A stretch of DNA of 64,000 nucleotides from Vermamoeba vermiformis (Eukaryota; Tubulinea; Echinamoebida), in NCBI GenBank assembly GCA_045837725.1, contig JBEWZL010000227.1:62001-126000 (forward strand), given 5' to 3'. Position numbers and translations under genes: made by a program. Position 1 is the first letter of the stretch, and every line of letters starts with the position of its first letter. The notes below the pieces were generated by a model, which searched no databases, was not told where the DNA came from, and was given only the letters and a program-made list of their open reading frames with translations. This document shows, piece after piece, positions 49,488 through 60,683 of this stretch.

Positions 49488-50829
49488 ATGTGGGGTAACA
49501 AACGGGAAAGTACGGTGCCGTTAACGACCGAACAAAAGGTAAAAAGATCTGATCAATATTTCAATCTACTATTTTATTAATTATTATTTATAGATATTTT
49601 CGTTTATATTTATAATAATATTTCTCTCTTAGGATGCAATTAAAAGGAGAATACTAGCCCGTCAAGAATCCGAAGAAATTGAAATTGATGGTATCCAAAC
49701 AGTTAATTACATTAACGAAGTGCTCAACGAAGCAAAACAAATTAATAGCGACGAGGTTATTATTCATAAAGCTAAATTATTTCGAGGAAACCTAGATCCT
49801 TTGTTGGATCTTTTGACCTCACATCCGTTCATCAAGCTTCGCGGATTAACAGTTTATCCAAAAAATGGACAATTTAATAGTAATGATAGTAATAATAATA
49901 ATCTCGAGCTAGTATTAGAAAATGCCAAACGGATCGCAGATGTGATCACAAAAACTCCTTCGTTAACTTACTTGGACTTGTCTGATAACAGAGATATCGG
50001 AGATGGATGGACTTATATATTGGATGCTATTAAGAGCCATACAGCCTTGCAAACTTTGGTTCTGAAAAGATGCGATCTGTTTGACCTGACAAATCCGGAT
50101 CTAACTCTGACATCTCTGAACGAAAACAAATCAATAACCGACATAAATATAAGCAATAATATATTTACAAATAGTAGATGGAACATAGCCAACTTAATAC
50201 GAGGCAACAAGAGGTTAAAGGTGCTTCAAGCGAATCTGGTACGCGGCGGTTCTAAAATTGACTTAAAAGAAGTTATAGCGGCATTAAAATTCAATAATAC
50301 ACTCGTTAGTATAAAATTAGATAAATATTCAGATGCGTGGAAGGATATGAAAGAAGTCTTAGTCGGATCTAATGCGAATACGACATTGGAAGCAGTTGAT
50401 TTCTTCGAATTTTCAGCAGCCACATTAGGCACGCCAGAAGATCAAACAGCGGTTGAAATTCTGAGAAAAAATCAATTTTTAACACATATTTCAACGGATA
50501 CGATGTGGCGCTCAGCACATTGGTTGTTACGTCAAAATCGGCTTCGAAAAATAGATGCAAAGAATGTATTTATAGCGGCGCAAGTTATTTTATTGCCACG
50601 TGATCGCGGATTATTCGATTTGCTCCCAAAAGAATTACTTCTGCAAATATTTAACGAAGTACAATATGGCGAAAACTCTGGTGGGGATGAACCCGTCTAT
50701 TTGTTGACTATGAGCCAAATAGAGAAGATTATAGCGATGGCACAGGAAAGAGAAAGATTTTTGAGCGGAGTGGATGATACTAGTGCACGACGACAACAGT
50801 TTTTCAAGTCCTTTTTAACTTGTACCTAA
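49488..50829 (+). CDS. Leucine-rich repeat protein with C-terminal F-box-like motif
   Basis: Two exons (49488-49538, 49633-50829) give 415 residues. The N-terminus is MWGNKRESTVPLTTEQK. Residues about 85-260 hold ribonuclease-inhibitor-type LRRs (LTYLDLSDNRDIGDG, LQTLVLKRCDLFDL, ITDINISNNIFTNSRW). The upstream part (AKRIADVITKTPS) resembles tropomodulin/RNI helices. Near residue 345 LFDLLPKELLLQIFNEV matches the opening of an F-box, but it sits at the C-terminal end, whereas F-boxes usually precede LRRs. The tail is Gln/Arg-rich (AMAQERERFLSGV). Scaffold or SCF adaptor; function unknown. Confidence 0.8.
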
Positions 50830-50910
50830 TTATCGATGCTGTAAATAAAAAATTGTTTCAAACACTCGCAAGCCCACTTCGCTTTGACGTTGGGTCACTT
50901 TTTGCCGTAT

Positions 50911-53679
50911 CTACTGCGAATGATCTTTTCTGCGACACTTAGCTTCTTTACACCGTTGAATAAAATAAGAAATTGCTATTTAGTCCTACGAATTTTGGTA
51001 TGTTAGTCGGAAAAAAGCTGGTTATTGTAACCCGGTACTTAACAGCGTAAATAAGAAATGTAAGGAATGACGGGCAAAACATTTATATCAAACCCTAACC
51101 CTCGACGCGAAAAAAATTGATTTTCTGATTCAAATTTTGAGTACCAGTAAGTTAACTTTACAATCGAGTATTTATTATTTCACATTATTGTTCGTTATTC
51201 CTATAATACAGCATTGAAATCGTACGAGCGCACTAAGCAATCAAATGACGCCACATAAAAATGATCTGTAACAAAATCTAACGTTAGTCCGAGTCTTCTA
51301 ATGCTTTCAAATAGTATTATTCTAATACATACCATAATCTAGGGCAACTCTAGTCAATCGGTTGTTGCTCACTTTGATCTTGCTTTGCAATCGACCCATG
51401 CGCAAGTCATGCACATGAACTTCACCAGAGAACGACGCCGAGACCAAGCGATGATTTTGGAAGTCAGCGCTATGAACGATACATTAGATATATAGATTAG
51501 GTGCCCGAAAGTAGTTGTATTGCAGCAGCAAAGCGAGTACTAAACTGTCGTACTGAAAGGGCCTATTAACTATGTATACTTACGTTATTCCTGCAACCTC
51601 TAATTGATGTTCTTTGAACGTTGTAATTCCTAAAAAGGAAAGTCAGTTAAAAAAATCATTTCGAATTTTGACGGATCTGAAACGCCTTCAGAAGCTTTTC
51701 GATGATTATAAGGGTTGATAATGAGTATATGTGCTTGTATATATTTCTACGTACTAGTACCGCTTTTCATGTCCCACAAGAAAATTGTAGCGTCAGTGCT
51801 GGATGTGGCCATCAAACCAGTCTCTTCATTCATAGTCAGGCCCCAGACCCAACCACCGTGTCCCTTAAACGTCTTCAACACTTCGCTCTTTTCAGTGTCC
51901 CATAATTTTGCCGTGTAATCATTCGACGCTGACGCCAACTTTGTTCCGCTGTCGTACAAATTCACGCAATTAACGCCGTTATGGTGACCCTAAATATAGA
52001 TCATTATTAATCACATTAATTCATAAGAAAAATATTATTACTATATATAGTAATTCGTACCACCAATTTTTTGATAAGTTTTCCGTTGCTCAGATCCGTC
52101 AAACCAATCACGCTGTCACGGGCTGCACTTGCCAAAATGTTCTTATACGAGTGTAGACCTAGGTATTGCCTTATTAGGAAAGTTCATTGTAATCATTTGC
52201 AGGTCATTTTCTTACCGATTACAGTGCCGTAATGAGTGTTGAGAGTGTAAACCGGATCTATCGTTGGTAATGCTCGCGAGTTCAAAATTTTTGTTACTAT
52301 ATGTATAATAAGCATTATAATAGGGGCTTCATATAATACTACGTTTAGTACTAAAGTACTTACTCAGATCTTGCTTTTCGAAACAATCAGCAAAACTTAT
52401 GTTTTTTGCTTTCAAAATGTCTTTTAATTCTCTAATGCTCATTGAACTCAATTGACTTCTTCGTTCCATATTAAGCCTCCAAACCTAATTCCAAGTCGTT
52501 AGTTCCTTGTGCAAGATCCACCTGCCAAGATCCGATCTTGACTTAGGATTGATTAGGTTAATAATATTTACCTTAACAGTGCCTTGATAATCACCACCAA
52601 TGATCATTTGGTTCTCGGGCGAGTAAGCTAAGCTCAAAAATCCATATTCATTGCCTTCTATATTGTACTCGAGTTGTCCTTTCTGCACATCCCAGATCCT
52701 GTCATAGAATCGAATTAATTACTTGAATTCGATTGGTACGTATTTAATATGGCATGTTATTGCCTCAGTAAGTAAGATCTCCGATAACAACAATTGCGGA
52801 TGAAAATTGCGGAAATTTCATAATCCGATCTATTCATAAACGAGCTGCAGCGTTCATGTAACGGGCGTATTATACAATACAATAGTGCGCTTATCATATA
52901 GTATGTATATAAGGCTTACTTGATAGCTCTGTCATCACCAGCTGTCGCAATCTGGGTGTTTTCTTTTAGCAGATTTACACAAAACACAGTTCCATTGTGT
53001 CCACGTAAAGAAGTGACCTAGGTACATTAAATATGACAGATTAGATATTGATAGTTGTGTACTGATTTAACGCCACGGTAAAATGGAGCTTCAGGTCCGC
53101 TCCGTTTTTCCGTCTCCGGATCGGGATCTGAGGAAAATTCGTTCGAGTAAATATGTTACATGAATAAAAAGCTATATTATAATGATGTATTACGGGTGTT
53201 ATTGTGCTTAAAGAAATTTCAAGCAAGATGCGGTAGAAAAGTTGTTACGAGGAGTTTTTCAGATTTACCTTTGCTTCTCCTTTTTTCCAGTTTCTGTGAG
53301 TTAATAGTCTATTCTTGTATAATGATTTCCAATCGACGTCCGCTGAAACTTTCAAGTTTACGCTCGGCTGGATCTCGTGACCGAACTGATGCACAGAGAA
53401 AAATCTCCAAAATGACCTATCTTGTGCAAGATGGTACCACTAAGTAGGAATAATTAGTTAGCATATTTTTAAATTATTTTCGGAGCAATAAGACGCATCC
53501 AATTCAGATTTGTTTCGGAAACATTCGAACGACGCTAAAAAACTCGTCCCAAATTCCTTTCCTATTAAAAATTAAATACTAACCTTTTTACAAACCAAAG
53601 AAGCCACTAATAGGTCCTTTGGCGACAGCGATGCAAATACAGTCAAGCAAATCTCTTCTGGCAACTCCTGCACGTTCAT
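50911..53679 (-). CDS. F-box/WD40 protein with SAP-like insert
   Basis: About ten exons from ATG 53679. The F-box (MNVQELPEEICLTVFASLS, LLVASLVCKKWYHLAQDRSFW, DWKSLYKNRLLTHRNWKKG) is followed by WD40 blades (SLRGHNGTVFCVNLL, GDDRAIKIWDVQKG, GGDYQGTVKVWRL). A SAP-like helical insert of about 45 residues (MSIRELKDILKAKNISFADC) comes next, then more blades (GHHNGVNCVNLYDSG, ASNDYTAKLWDTEKSE, GHGGWVWGL, ATIFLWDMKSG, RLVSASFSGEVHVHDLRMG). The exon end near 53270 and the next exon start near 53117 do not keep phase. One base more in an A6 run near 53281 would restore it, so a sequence error or mutation is possible. The last exon (stop at 50911) is tentative. Predicted SCF adaptor of the beta-TrCP/Fbw7 type. 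Confidence 0.78.
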
Positions 53680-54019
53680 AATTCTGCTCCGAATAATTCA
53701 AAAAAATATGTGTTAATTCTTCTCTTGTGTTTGTATGTTCGTGAAGGAGTTTCAACTGGTTTCGGAGCTCGAATTTTGCCTGGTTTGTAATTTCGCCGTC
53801 GGAGAAATGTTACTATTTTTGGATCCTCCGTTACACCGCGGAGGAAGGAGGCAAAATCTACTGTCGCTTAGAGCATATAGTATAGCCATCCCCCGACGAC
53901 CTAAGTATTCGAGTAGAAAGCCACATGAGCGGAGATCTGCTTCTGATGTTGTGGATTGTCGTCTTCTAGAAGGGTTGAAAAATTCTTTAAGGTGCTACTG
54001 TTACTATAACGCGTCGTAA
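53680..54019. other. Gap between tandem minus-strand genes
   Basis: 340 bases upstream of the F-box/WD40 start. A 94-codon plus-strand open frame at 53735-54019 fills most of it, but it shows no domain and opposes both neighbours; not called as a gene. Confidence 0.35.
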
Positions 54020-57000
54020 TTATTTATTAGATGTCGTTCGTTGTAAAGGAGCGCTAGGACTCGTCGCCTGGACACTTTGAGAGCTCGTAACTAAGTTATT
54101 CCCGTCCCCATTATTTTGCGCTGAGTTTGATTCACTCGCGTTGACAACACTAGGAGTGGTATTAGGCGCGGTAATACCTCGAATTTTAGCGACTTCTTGC
54201 ACAATAACTTGTTGTGGCGAAACTTTTTGTAGTTCCTCTTCAATACTGGTAATAATAGCAATTAATATTGATACATATATTCGTTTAATTCATATATTGC
54301 GCGTATTAGTAATCATATTGTTAATATTTTGAGTCTAATTGCTGCATTAAGATTCGAGTTAATTTTAAAGACAAGCTAGTTTAAACTAAACCAAATCATA
54401 TATAATTGCCATTCCTTAGTATAATACGCATACGTCTATATATAATCAATATTAAGAATAAATAACTTACAGTTCTTTCGGTTGCTTGCAAAGATTTTGG
54501 ATGGTGATTAGCGCGTCGTCTGCCTCCATGCCCAAAACAGCCAAAATATTGAATAAGTGAGCTACGAATACATTATATTAGTACAATATATATTAATAGC
54601 TAATTGGTATAAAGTAATCTGAGATTACTGTTTCTATTTTTAGATCTTATTTGTAAAGGTCCAGATCTCGTTACCTATATCAACGCTCAATTGATGACCG
54701 CCGAGAATAGTTAACTTAGGTATATTGAATATCTGGTTGACATAGAGATTCATTGTGGCTTTCGACAGTAAGCTGATCCACATAAGCGAATAATTTTCCT
54801 CGGAGCTTAATGCATCAACTGATACGAGTTAGTAAAACAATATACTAACACATTGCATTGAAGAATTATATGGTAGTCTTACCTCCGACGTCGTCGTTGG
54901 AATCAAAATCTTCCTTTTCATTTTGTTTTGCTTGATCTGGCAAAAAATTATTACCAAAATTCTGTTATCTTGTTGGTGTTATATGCCTTACCATTGCTAT
55001 AGGCTTGAATTGTAGGGTACTTCATGCCTTCAAAATTGGCAGGCAACGCAAACACTTTGCTCGTGCCATAAGGCTCTAAAAATTGAGATACGCTCAAGAA
55101 ATGCTCTACTATCAGCTTAATATAGCCCTATTAAAATTTATCGTTGTTAATTAATTGAGTCGCGCGATGAAAAACAGAACACCTTCGTACTCCGGATGGC
55201 GCCAAAAATATTTGAAACAAGATGTTTACCTGTGCCGATAAGCTAAACTGAGGTACTGTTTGAGCGTCAGGTAATTCCACGCGCCATTCCTCGAGCGATG
55301 GGACGGTTAATAGCTTGTCGCGGATGTAGACAAACATCGAGTCAAATACGAACTGCTTTGCTGCAATTTGCAAGTTTGATACTTGATCCATCGCCTTCGA
55401 TAATATATTTGTCGAATCTTAATAATAAACCATTATTACTGAATTCTTTTTATGAAACGCATCCGCAACGTACCGTTATTCAAGTGGTTCAAAAATGATA
55501 GCAATCGCATGGCTTTCTCTGATTCCTCGCGCAATTGCATTACTGAAAGGTCGCGCACGCTAAAGAATAATATTTAATTAGGAATACGATGAAGTAACAG
55601 AAAGTACCAAATGAAACGTACTTTAGTTCGGCCGGATCTGTTTCTTCGCCATAAATATAGACTCTTTGATGCCTTAACGATGACTGCAAGTTCTTTGTGA
55701 AGGCTTGAAGTTTATCCGAGAATTTTGATAAAATCTCAACGAGTTGTAATGCTCCTTGGAAGTAGCTCTAAATAACAATACGTAAACAATTCAGTGGTGC
55801 CCGAGGAACATGCCTTTGTATTATAGTATAGTGCACTAACCTCTTGCCAACTATGGAAAGATTGCGCATTTGAATCTTTCTTTTGCTCGACCGGGCGCGA
55901 GTAATCTAGATCTGCTAAGTGTGCCAGTGAACGCAAGTGCTGTAGCACATTGAAGAGTGACTTGAGGTATTCGATGATGACTCCCTATAGTGCTCGAGAT
56001 TAGCTATGCCACCAAGCATACTATCGTACTTACATTTAATATATTACAGTAGCCGATTGCCTCAGATCCCTCAGTGAACTGGATCAGCCGTTCAATAGAT
56101 CCTTGAAGCACGGTCATAATCTTAGGTACTGCTGATGCTACATTTTGAATTGAGATGCTGAAACCTTCAAGTGTCTAAAGAGAAAGTGACTGTTAGACTC
56201 GGTTTCAGGTATGGATGTGCGCACGTACCGGTTTGACCTGGTTAAGTTGGTGCAGCAAAAATTCTTTTTCAGCCTTTGGATAGGCAAGTTGGAAACCAAA
56301 ATAAGGCTGAATAATACTCTTGGAGGCGTGCGTCTTCAGCGTATCTACAGAACGGTTAGTTACAGAGTATGAGCGCAGATGCTGGAAAGACAGTACGCAC
56401 CTTCAGTTTTTAAGAAATTCTCGACGGAGTTGGCAAAACCACGAGACACGGAGTAGCACGATATCAGCAACGGCAAGTCACGAAGCTTCTTCAATCGATC
56501 TTCAAAAGACTTCCGGATCTCGTTATGGAGCTCGACAACCAGTACCACCAAGATGCTGTGTGGATCGTCAAATATTTCCTGTATCCACTCCAACTAAAAA
56601 AAACAGGGGTAAGCAACGGAAGCAAAAAAAAATCAATGTGCCAACCCCTGGAATTGAACCAGGATTTTTGGAGCCACAATCCAATGTTCTTCCGTTGAAC
56701 TAGGTCGGCTGGTTTGGTCCGACGGAGCAAAAACAACGAAACCCGAGCCCTCAGTTCGGAACGCCTTTAACCACGTCCTTGCTCTGTGGTTTTTAAAACA
56801 AACTCCTCCAGAGAAGTACGTAAAAATGCAAAAATTAATATCGCTTGCCCAGCCTCCTTTTCGCGCACTATAATTATGCGATATAGTAAAACAAAAACGA
56901 AAAAAGCAATTGTAGTAAGCGCCAAAATAGCACATCGTCAAGCCAAAAAAAAGTGAGGGCAAGCCGAACGAGCGATTTGCCAGGTACCTGTCGAGGATAA

Positions 57001-58495
57001 AAGCAAAAAAGTATTCGACGTCGATGGGATTCGAACCCATGCGGGACAAGCCCAATGGCTTAGCAGGCCACCACCTTAAAACCACTCGGTCACGACGTCT
57101 TGGTTGATCCGACGTTTTGAGAATTTGGTGAAACGACCCGTACGGAAACAATAAAAGCCTCGCTCCAGCCAGATCTTGCTTACCTCTGAATTCAGCACGC
57201 TCAGGACTTCGTCGTAAAATGAAGAAAGGTAATCTAAGAACGCGTCTGGCTTCTGTTCGTGTTTGATTTCGCCTGGGACCGCAGGTTTCTTCTGATCGAA
57301 GGAGTTCCAGTACTCGGTGAGCGACACCAGCCTGATAGGAACCATTTAGCTCGGATAATGTCAAATGCTGCTGACTTACTTGCACTTGTAATAGGACTGC
57401 AAGAACTGGTCGTACATGTTAATCCGTTTGTATATTTGAAGATACTTTTTCGTCTCCTCTGTACGCGCAATCAATTACAAATTATTCATCATCAAGTTTG
57501 ACAGCCAATCAGTGAACTCACCTCGATTAGATTGCTTCAGTGACTGTAATAGCCTCGGCTTTAGCATGCCTTCTAAGCGCTGCTTGTAAAAGTTGAGTTT
57601 TTCCTGGCTGTTTTGATACTCGGGGATATCCTTCAAAATTGTTGCGCTCTTTTCCATCTCCTCGATAACTTTTGATATCTATGGATCATATTTAGCGTAA
57701 ATACTATATTCAACCCGAACCGCTATTGTACGTACTTCATTTTCTTCCTTCTTGTCAAAGGCGCGTTCAATAGAGCCAATATAAGAGGTAAATTTGGATG
57801 ATTCTTGGATGATTTGATTACAAATCTCCATTCTTGATTTAATTTCGTCTAGTTCAGCGAGGACATCGATAGATTTTTGAGTTTGGGTCTCCATCTGGTT
57901 ATGAGCTCACCGTTAATCAGATGCTGATATATATTATTTAAGTATATTACCGTGGACAGTTTTGTTTGTATTTCTGCCACGCGCTGCTTCAAGTGCACTG
58001 CGTCTTTCTTTATGAGCTCGATCTCGCGCATTGCTCTTCGATTGATGATTAAATTATGCTCGCCATGCTATTAAATCATTATATTGCTTACTTGGGAATA
58101 CGCGAGACGCATTTTACACTCAGTTCATCCAACGAGGCGCTAAGTTCTGACGATAATAATTGAAGTTTGACACGCAGCTCTCCTGCTTGGCTCTAATATT
58201 TGAATAAATTATTAAATATTACATTGTGTTCATATTGATAAATGGCACTAAAATTGAGTGCTGTGGCTCGTGTAACAATTTTGATCCAAATTTTGCTGAC
58301 GTCAATATAATCTTTTATTAGTAATGTTTGCTAACCTCAATAGCATCCTCTGTGGTGCAATTTTTTAATGCCTCATTAATCCAATCTTTTACATTGAAAT
58401 CGTCAGCTAATCCAAAGTTCGCTAGATCCTGTAAAAAGGACTGAGTTGAGTAAATTACGACGCGAGATTGCATAGTTAAAACTTACTAAGGACAT
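54020..58495 (-). CDS. COG7: Conserved oligomeric Golgi complex subunit 7
   Basis: About a dozen exons from ATG 58495. The N-terminus matches COG7 (DLANFGLADDFNVKDWINEA), followed by long helices: MREIELIKKDAVHLKQRVAE, VLAELDEIKSRMEICNQIIQ, MEKSATILKDIPEYQNSQEK. Middle exons include LEWIQEIFDDPHSILVVLV and DQVSNLQIAAKQFVFDSMF. The C-terminus is Ser/Thr/Asn-rich and weakly conserved (ending APLQRTTSNK). COG7 is in lobe B of the tethering complex that guides retrograde vesicles within the Golgi. One intron (56594-57183, 590 bases) is much longer than the others and holds two tRNA genes. Confidence 0.93.
56639..56709 (-). tRNA. tRNA-His (GTG anticodon)
   Basis: On the minus strand the acceptor stem GCCGACC pairs with GGTTGGC, including one G-T pair. 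The anticodon stem-loop is TTGGA-TTGTGGC-TCCAA with anticodon GTG, and the T arm is CTGG-TTCAATT-CCAG. About 71 bases, no intron. The discriminator is A. G-1 would be added after transcription, as usual for tRNA-His. It lies inside a COG7 intron in the same orientation. Confidence 0.9.
57016..57099 (-). tRNA. tRNA-Ser (GCT anticodon)
   Basis: On the minus strand the acceptor stem GACGTCG pairs with CGACGTC, with discriminator G as expected for Ser. The anticodon loop is CTGCTAA (anticodon GCT). A long variable arm and the T arm ATGGG-TTCGAAT-CCCAT follow. About 84 bases, the length of a type II tRNA, no intron. It lies inside the same COG7 intron, about 306 bases from tRNA-His. Confidence 0.93.
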
Positions 58496-58640
58496 TATAA
58501 TATGTACAACACTGACAAGAATAAATAAATAAAACATTGAAAAAACGGTCAAATTCGCCTAGCCACGCGGAACTGCATTTTAATATGTCAATAGAAGAGT
58601 CGTTCTTAAAGGCTTTATTTGTACAATATATTTACAAGGA

Positions 58641-59750
58641 TTACTCTTTATCGAGCTTGATGTGTTTAGCGATTTCTTTGTCCTCGAAGTGATAGACACG
58701 TTCTCTTGGCACAACTAAGCTCTTTAGATCTCCTATAAACATACCAAGTTAATGGAATGTTATTTTATATATAAAGATAGACAGGCTCTTATTTATAGTT
58801 AGCACTAGTATTAGATCGTTAGTAGTAGTCCCTACCTTTCGTTACGAGCGCGTACTGTTGCGCTACAAAATCAGATATGTCTTCTATCTTCACGATCATA
58901 TCTCCATTCGTGAACTCTTCGATGCCTTTCAAACCAATTTGAATGGCACGTCTTACTGTCTAGAGAGCAGTAAGTTAGAAAAACGGCAATAAAAAAAAGC
59001 AACTTCAATCAACAGGTTATATTTGAGTTTGTAATAAGGACTTTTGTGATGTTTTTACGTACCTCAGAACCGTCAGGCCTGTGATCTGGATCCCATTGTA
59101 ACCGCACGGTGCCACGAGCTCCTTTTGGCTTCTTATACTTCTCTCCGGACTTCAACTCCTCGTGCGATTTGTTCACCACAGCACGCGACAAGAGTTGCTC
59201 GAAAGAAGATCGGTTAATCCACACTGCTAATGTGCGCTGTTGATCGTGTTTGGTGCCCCACTTGGAGCGGTACATCATCCACAAGAAATTCGTTTTAACC
59301 CACGTCATACGTGTAGTATTATAGTCAGGGCCTATCAAATGATATATTAAATGTTGTTTTCATATAGCTAGCAATAAGTACGCAGAAAACAAAGTGTAAA
59401 GTTAGCAGGATGCATTTCGAACTTACCTCCGAATTTTTGATTTGCAACCGCCCATTGAGCAATACTTGGCTTGAATGCTTGATAAACGATAATTGTGTCG
59501 TCGTCATATTGCGCTAGAACGTGTTGGCCTTTTTTCGGCCAGATCTGACATTTAAATATTAATAAACTGAGCTTTATCTCTAATTAACAAACGTGCTCGA
59601 TCATTATTGTTTGCCATTTTTTTGGAATTTTCGGCTGCGTTAATAATGAATAACACTTGCCTCTAGTTGATCTTCGTATCTTTCCGTTAATAAAACCTTG
59701 CCAGTTGCTTCGTTGGCATTTTCATTACTTTCACGTATGTCGTGTTCCAT
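58641..59750 (-). CDS. DUF4291 family protein
   Basis: About five exons from ATG 59750 (MEHDIRESNENANEATGKV) to TAA at 58641. The family core is plain: VLAQYDDDTIIVYQAFKPSI, AQWAVANQKFGG, TTRMTWVKTNFLWMMYRSKW, GTKHDQQRTLAVWI, GTVRLQWDPDHRPDGSE, TVRRAIQIGLKG. The ending is VYHFEDKEIAKHIKLDKE. DUF4291 proteins are small single-domain proteins found in bacteria, fungi and protists. Their role is unknown; some proposals relate them to ADP-ribosyl or nucleotidyl transfer, which I cannot confirm here. Confidence 0.88.
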
Positions 59751-60683
59751 TGTTGATTTAGTGCGATTGAAATGGACATGAGTTCGTGGACTTTACCCCA
59801 GAACGGAGGAAAACTGAGAAACATGTGAGATTAACATATGCAGGCGACTTTTTCTCATCATTGATGGTACTTTGTTAAATTTTGGGTGCTGCACTGCGGT
59901 CACTAATCATCAAAAGCAAAAACAATCAGCTTTCCGATTTTACGCGCCAAACAAAGCGCTTTTACACGCCTGCTAGTTAGCTAAAACTCACGCCTCACAT
60001 ATTTTAGAAGGCACTCATAGGCTTGTTGTCGAACAGGCAAGCTATTTAAAATTGAAACGGGAAGAATCACACGCACGTAAAAACGTAACAATAAAGTTAC
60101 GCTATCTATCAAAACATTGCTTATGGCGTAATAATTATATCTTTAATGCTTGAAACTTCATAGGCATTTTACTGCTCTTATTTGAATTGCCAGGAAATAA
60201 TTAACAAGCTTGCAATTCACAATAATAATTGGTGTACCCACCGTACTGCGGCATTATCGCCGCACTAATTGCTGAAAATTACCATTATTATTGGTATCCA
60301 GAAATGGTTGGTGTTGGTTTGTAGACGGCGAGGTATGAGATTCGTACTGCGAGATTCACGAATCTGCACTATTAAGTGAACGACGAAAGCGTTTGAGAAA
60401 GGTAAGTGCCACGTAATCTTAACAAGTGATTTCACTTTTCGAAAAATAAAAAAATCTCCTTTTCTCCTTCGGGAGGTTAGGAAGATCTTAGTTACGCGCA
60501 GGGAACAAAATTGTCCACACAAACCGGTCAGAAAATCAGTCTGCTTTTTGTTGTCACGCGAGCAAGTGGTACCCACACAAGCTTGTCATTATTATTATCC
60601 TTGTATTATAAGTGGTGTTAGAAGTTTTTCTTACTGACACGCAGCATTCTGTTACTGGATTGCGTCAAGGATAGCAAAACAAA
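59751..60683. promoter_or_regulatory. Divergent intergenic region
   Basis: About 930 bases between the DUF4291 start and the ABC transporter start. A minus-strand open stretch at 60265-60576 has no ATG at its start and no recognisable domain. Nothing else was seen. Confidence 0.4.

Noticed and set aside
52375-52484. Apparent separate gene start (MERRSQLSSM) directly after a stop codon
   Set aside because: An acceptor at GGAATTAG just upstream links the preceding WD40 exon in frame as GTVKVWRL, so it is one gene.
53735-54019. 94-codon plus-strand open frame between the F-box/WD40 and COG7 genes
   Set aside because: No domain, signal or splice partner, and it fills a gap that must hold the promoter of the minus-strand gene.
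60265-60576. Minus-strand open frame of about 100 codons
   Set aside because: No ATG at its start, no recognisable domain, and it lies in the divergent promoter region.
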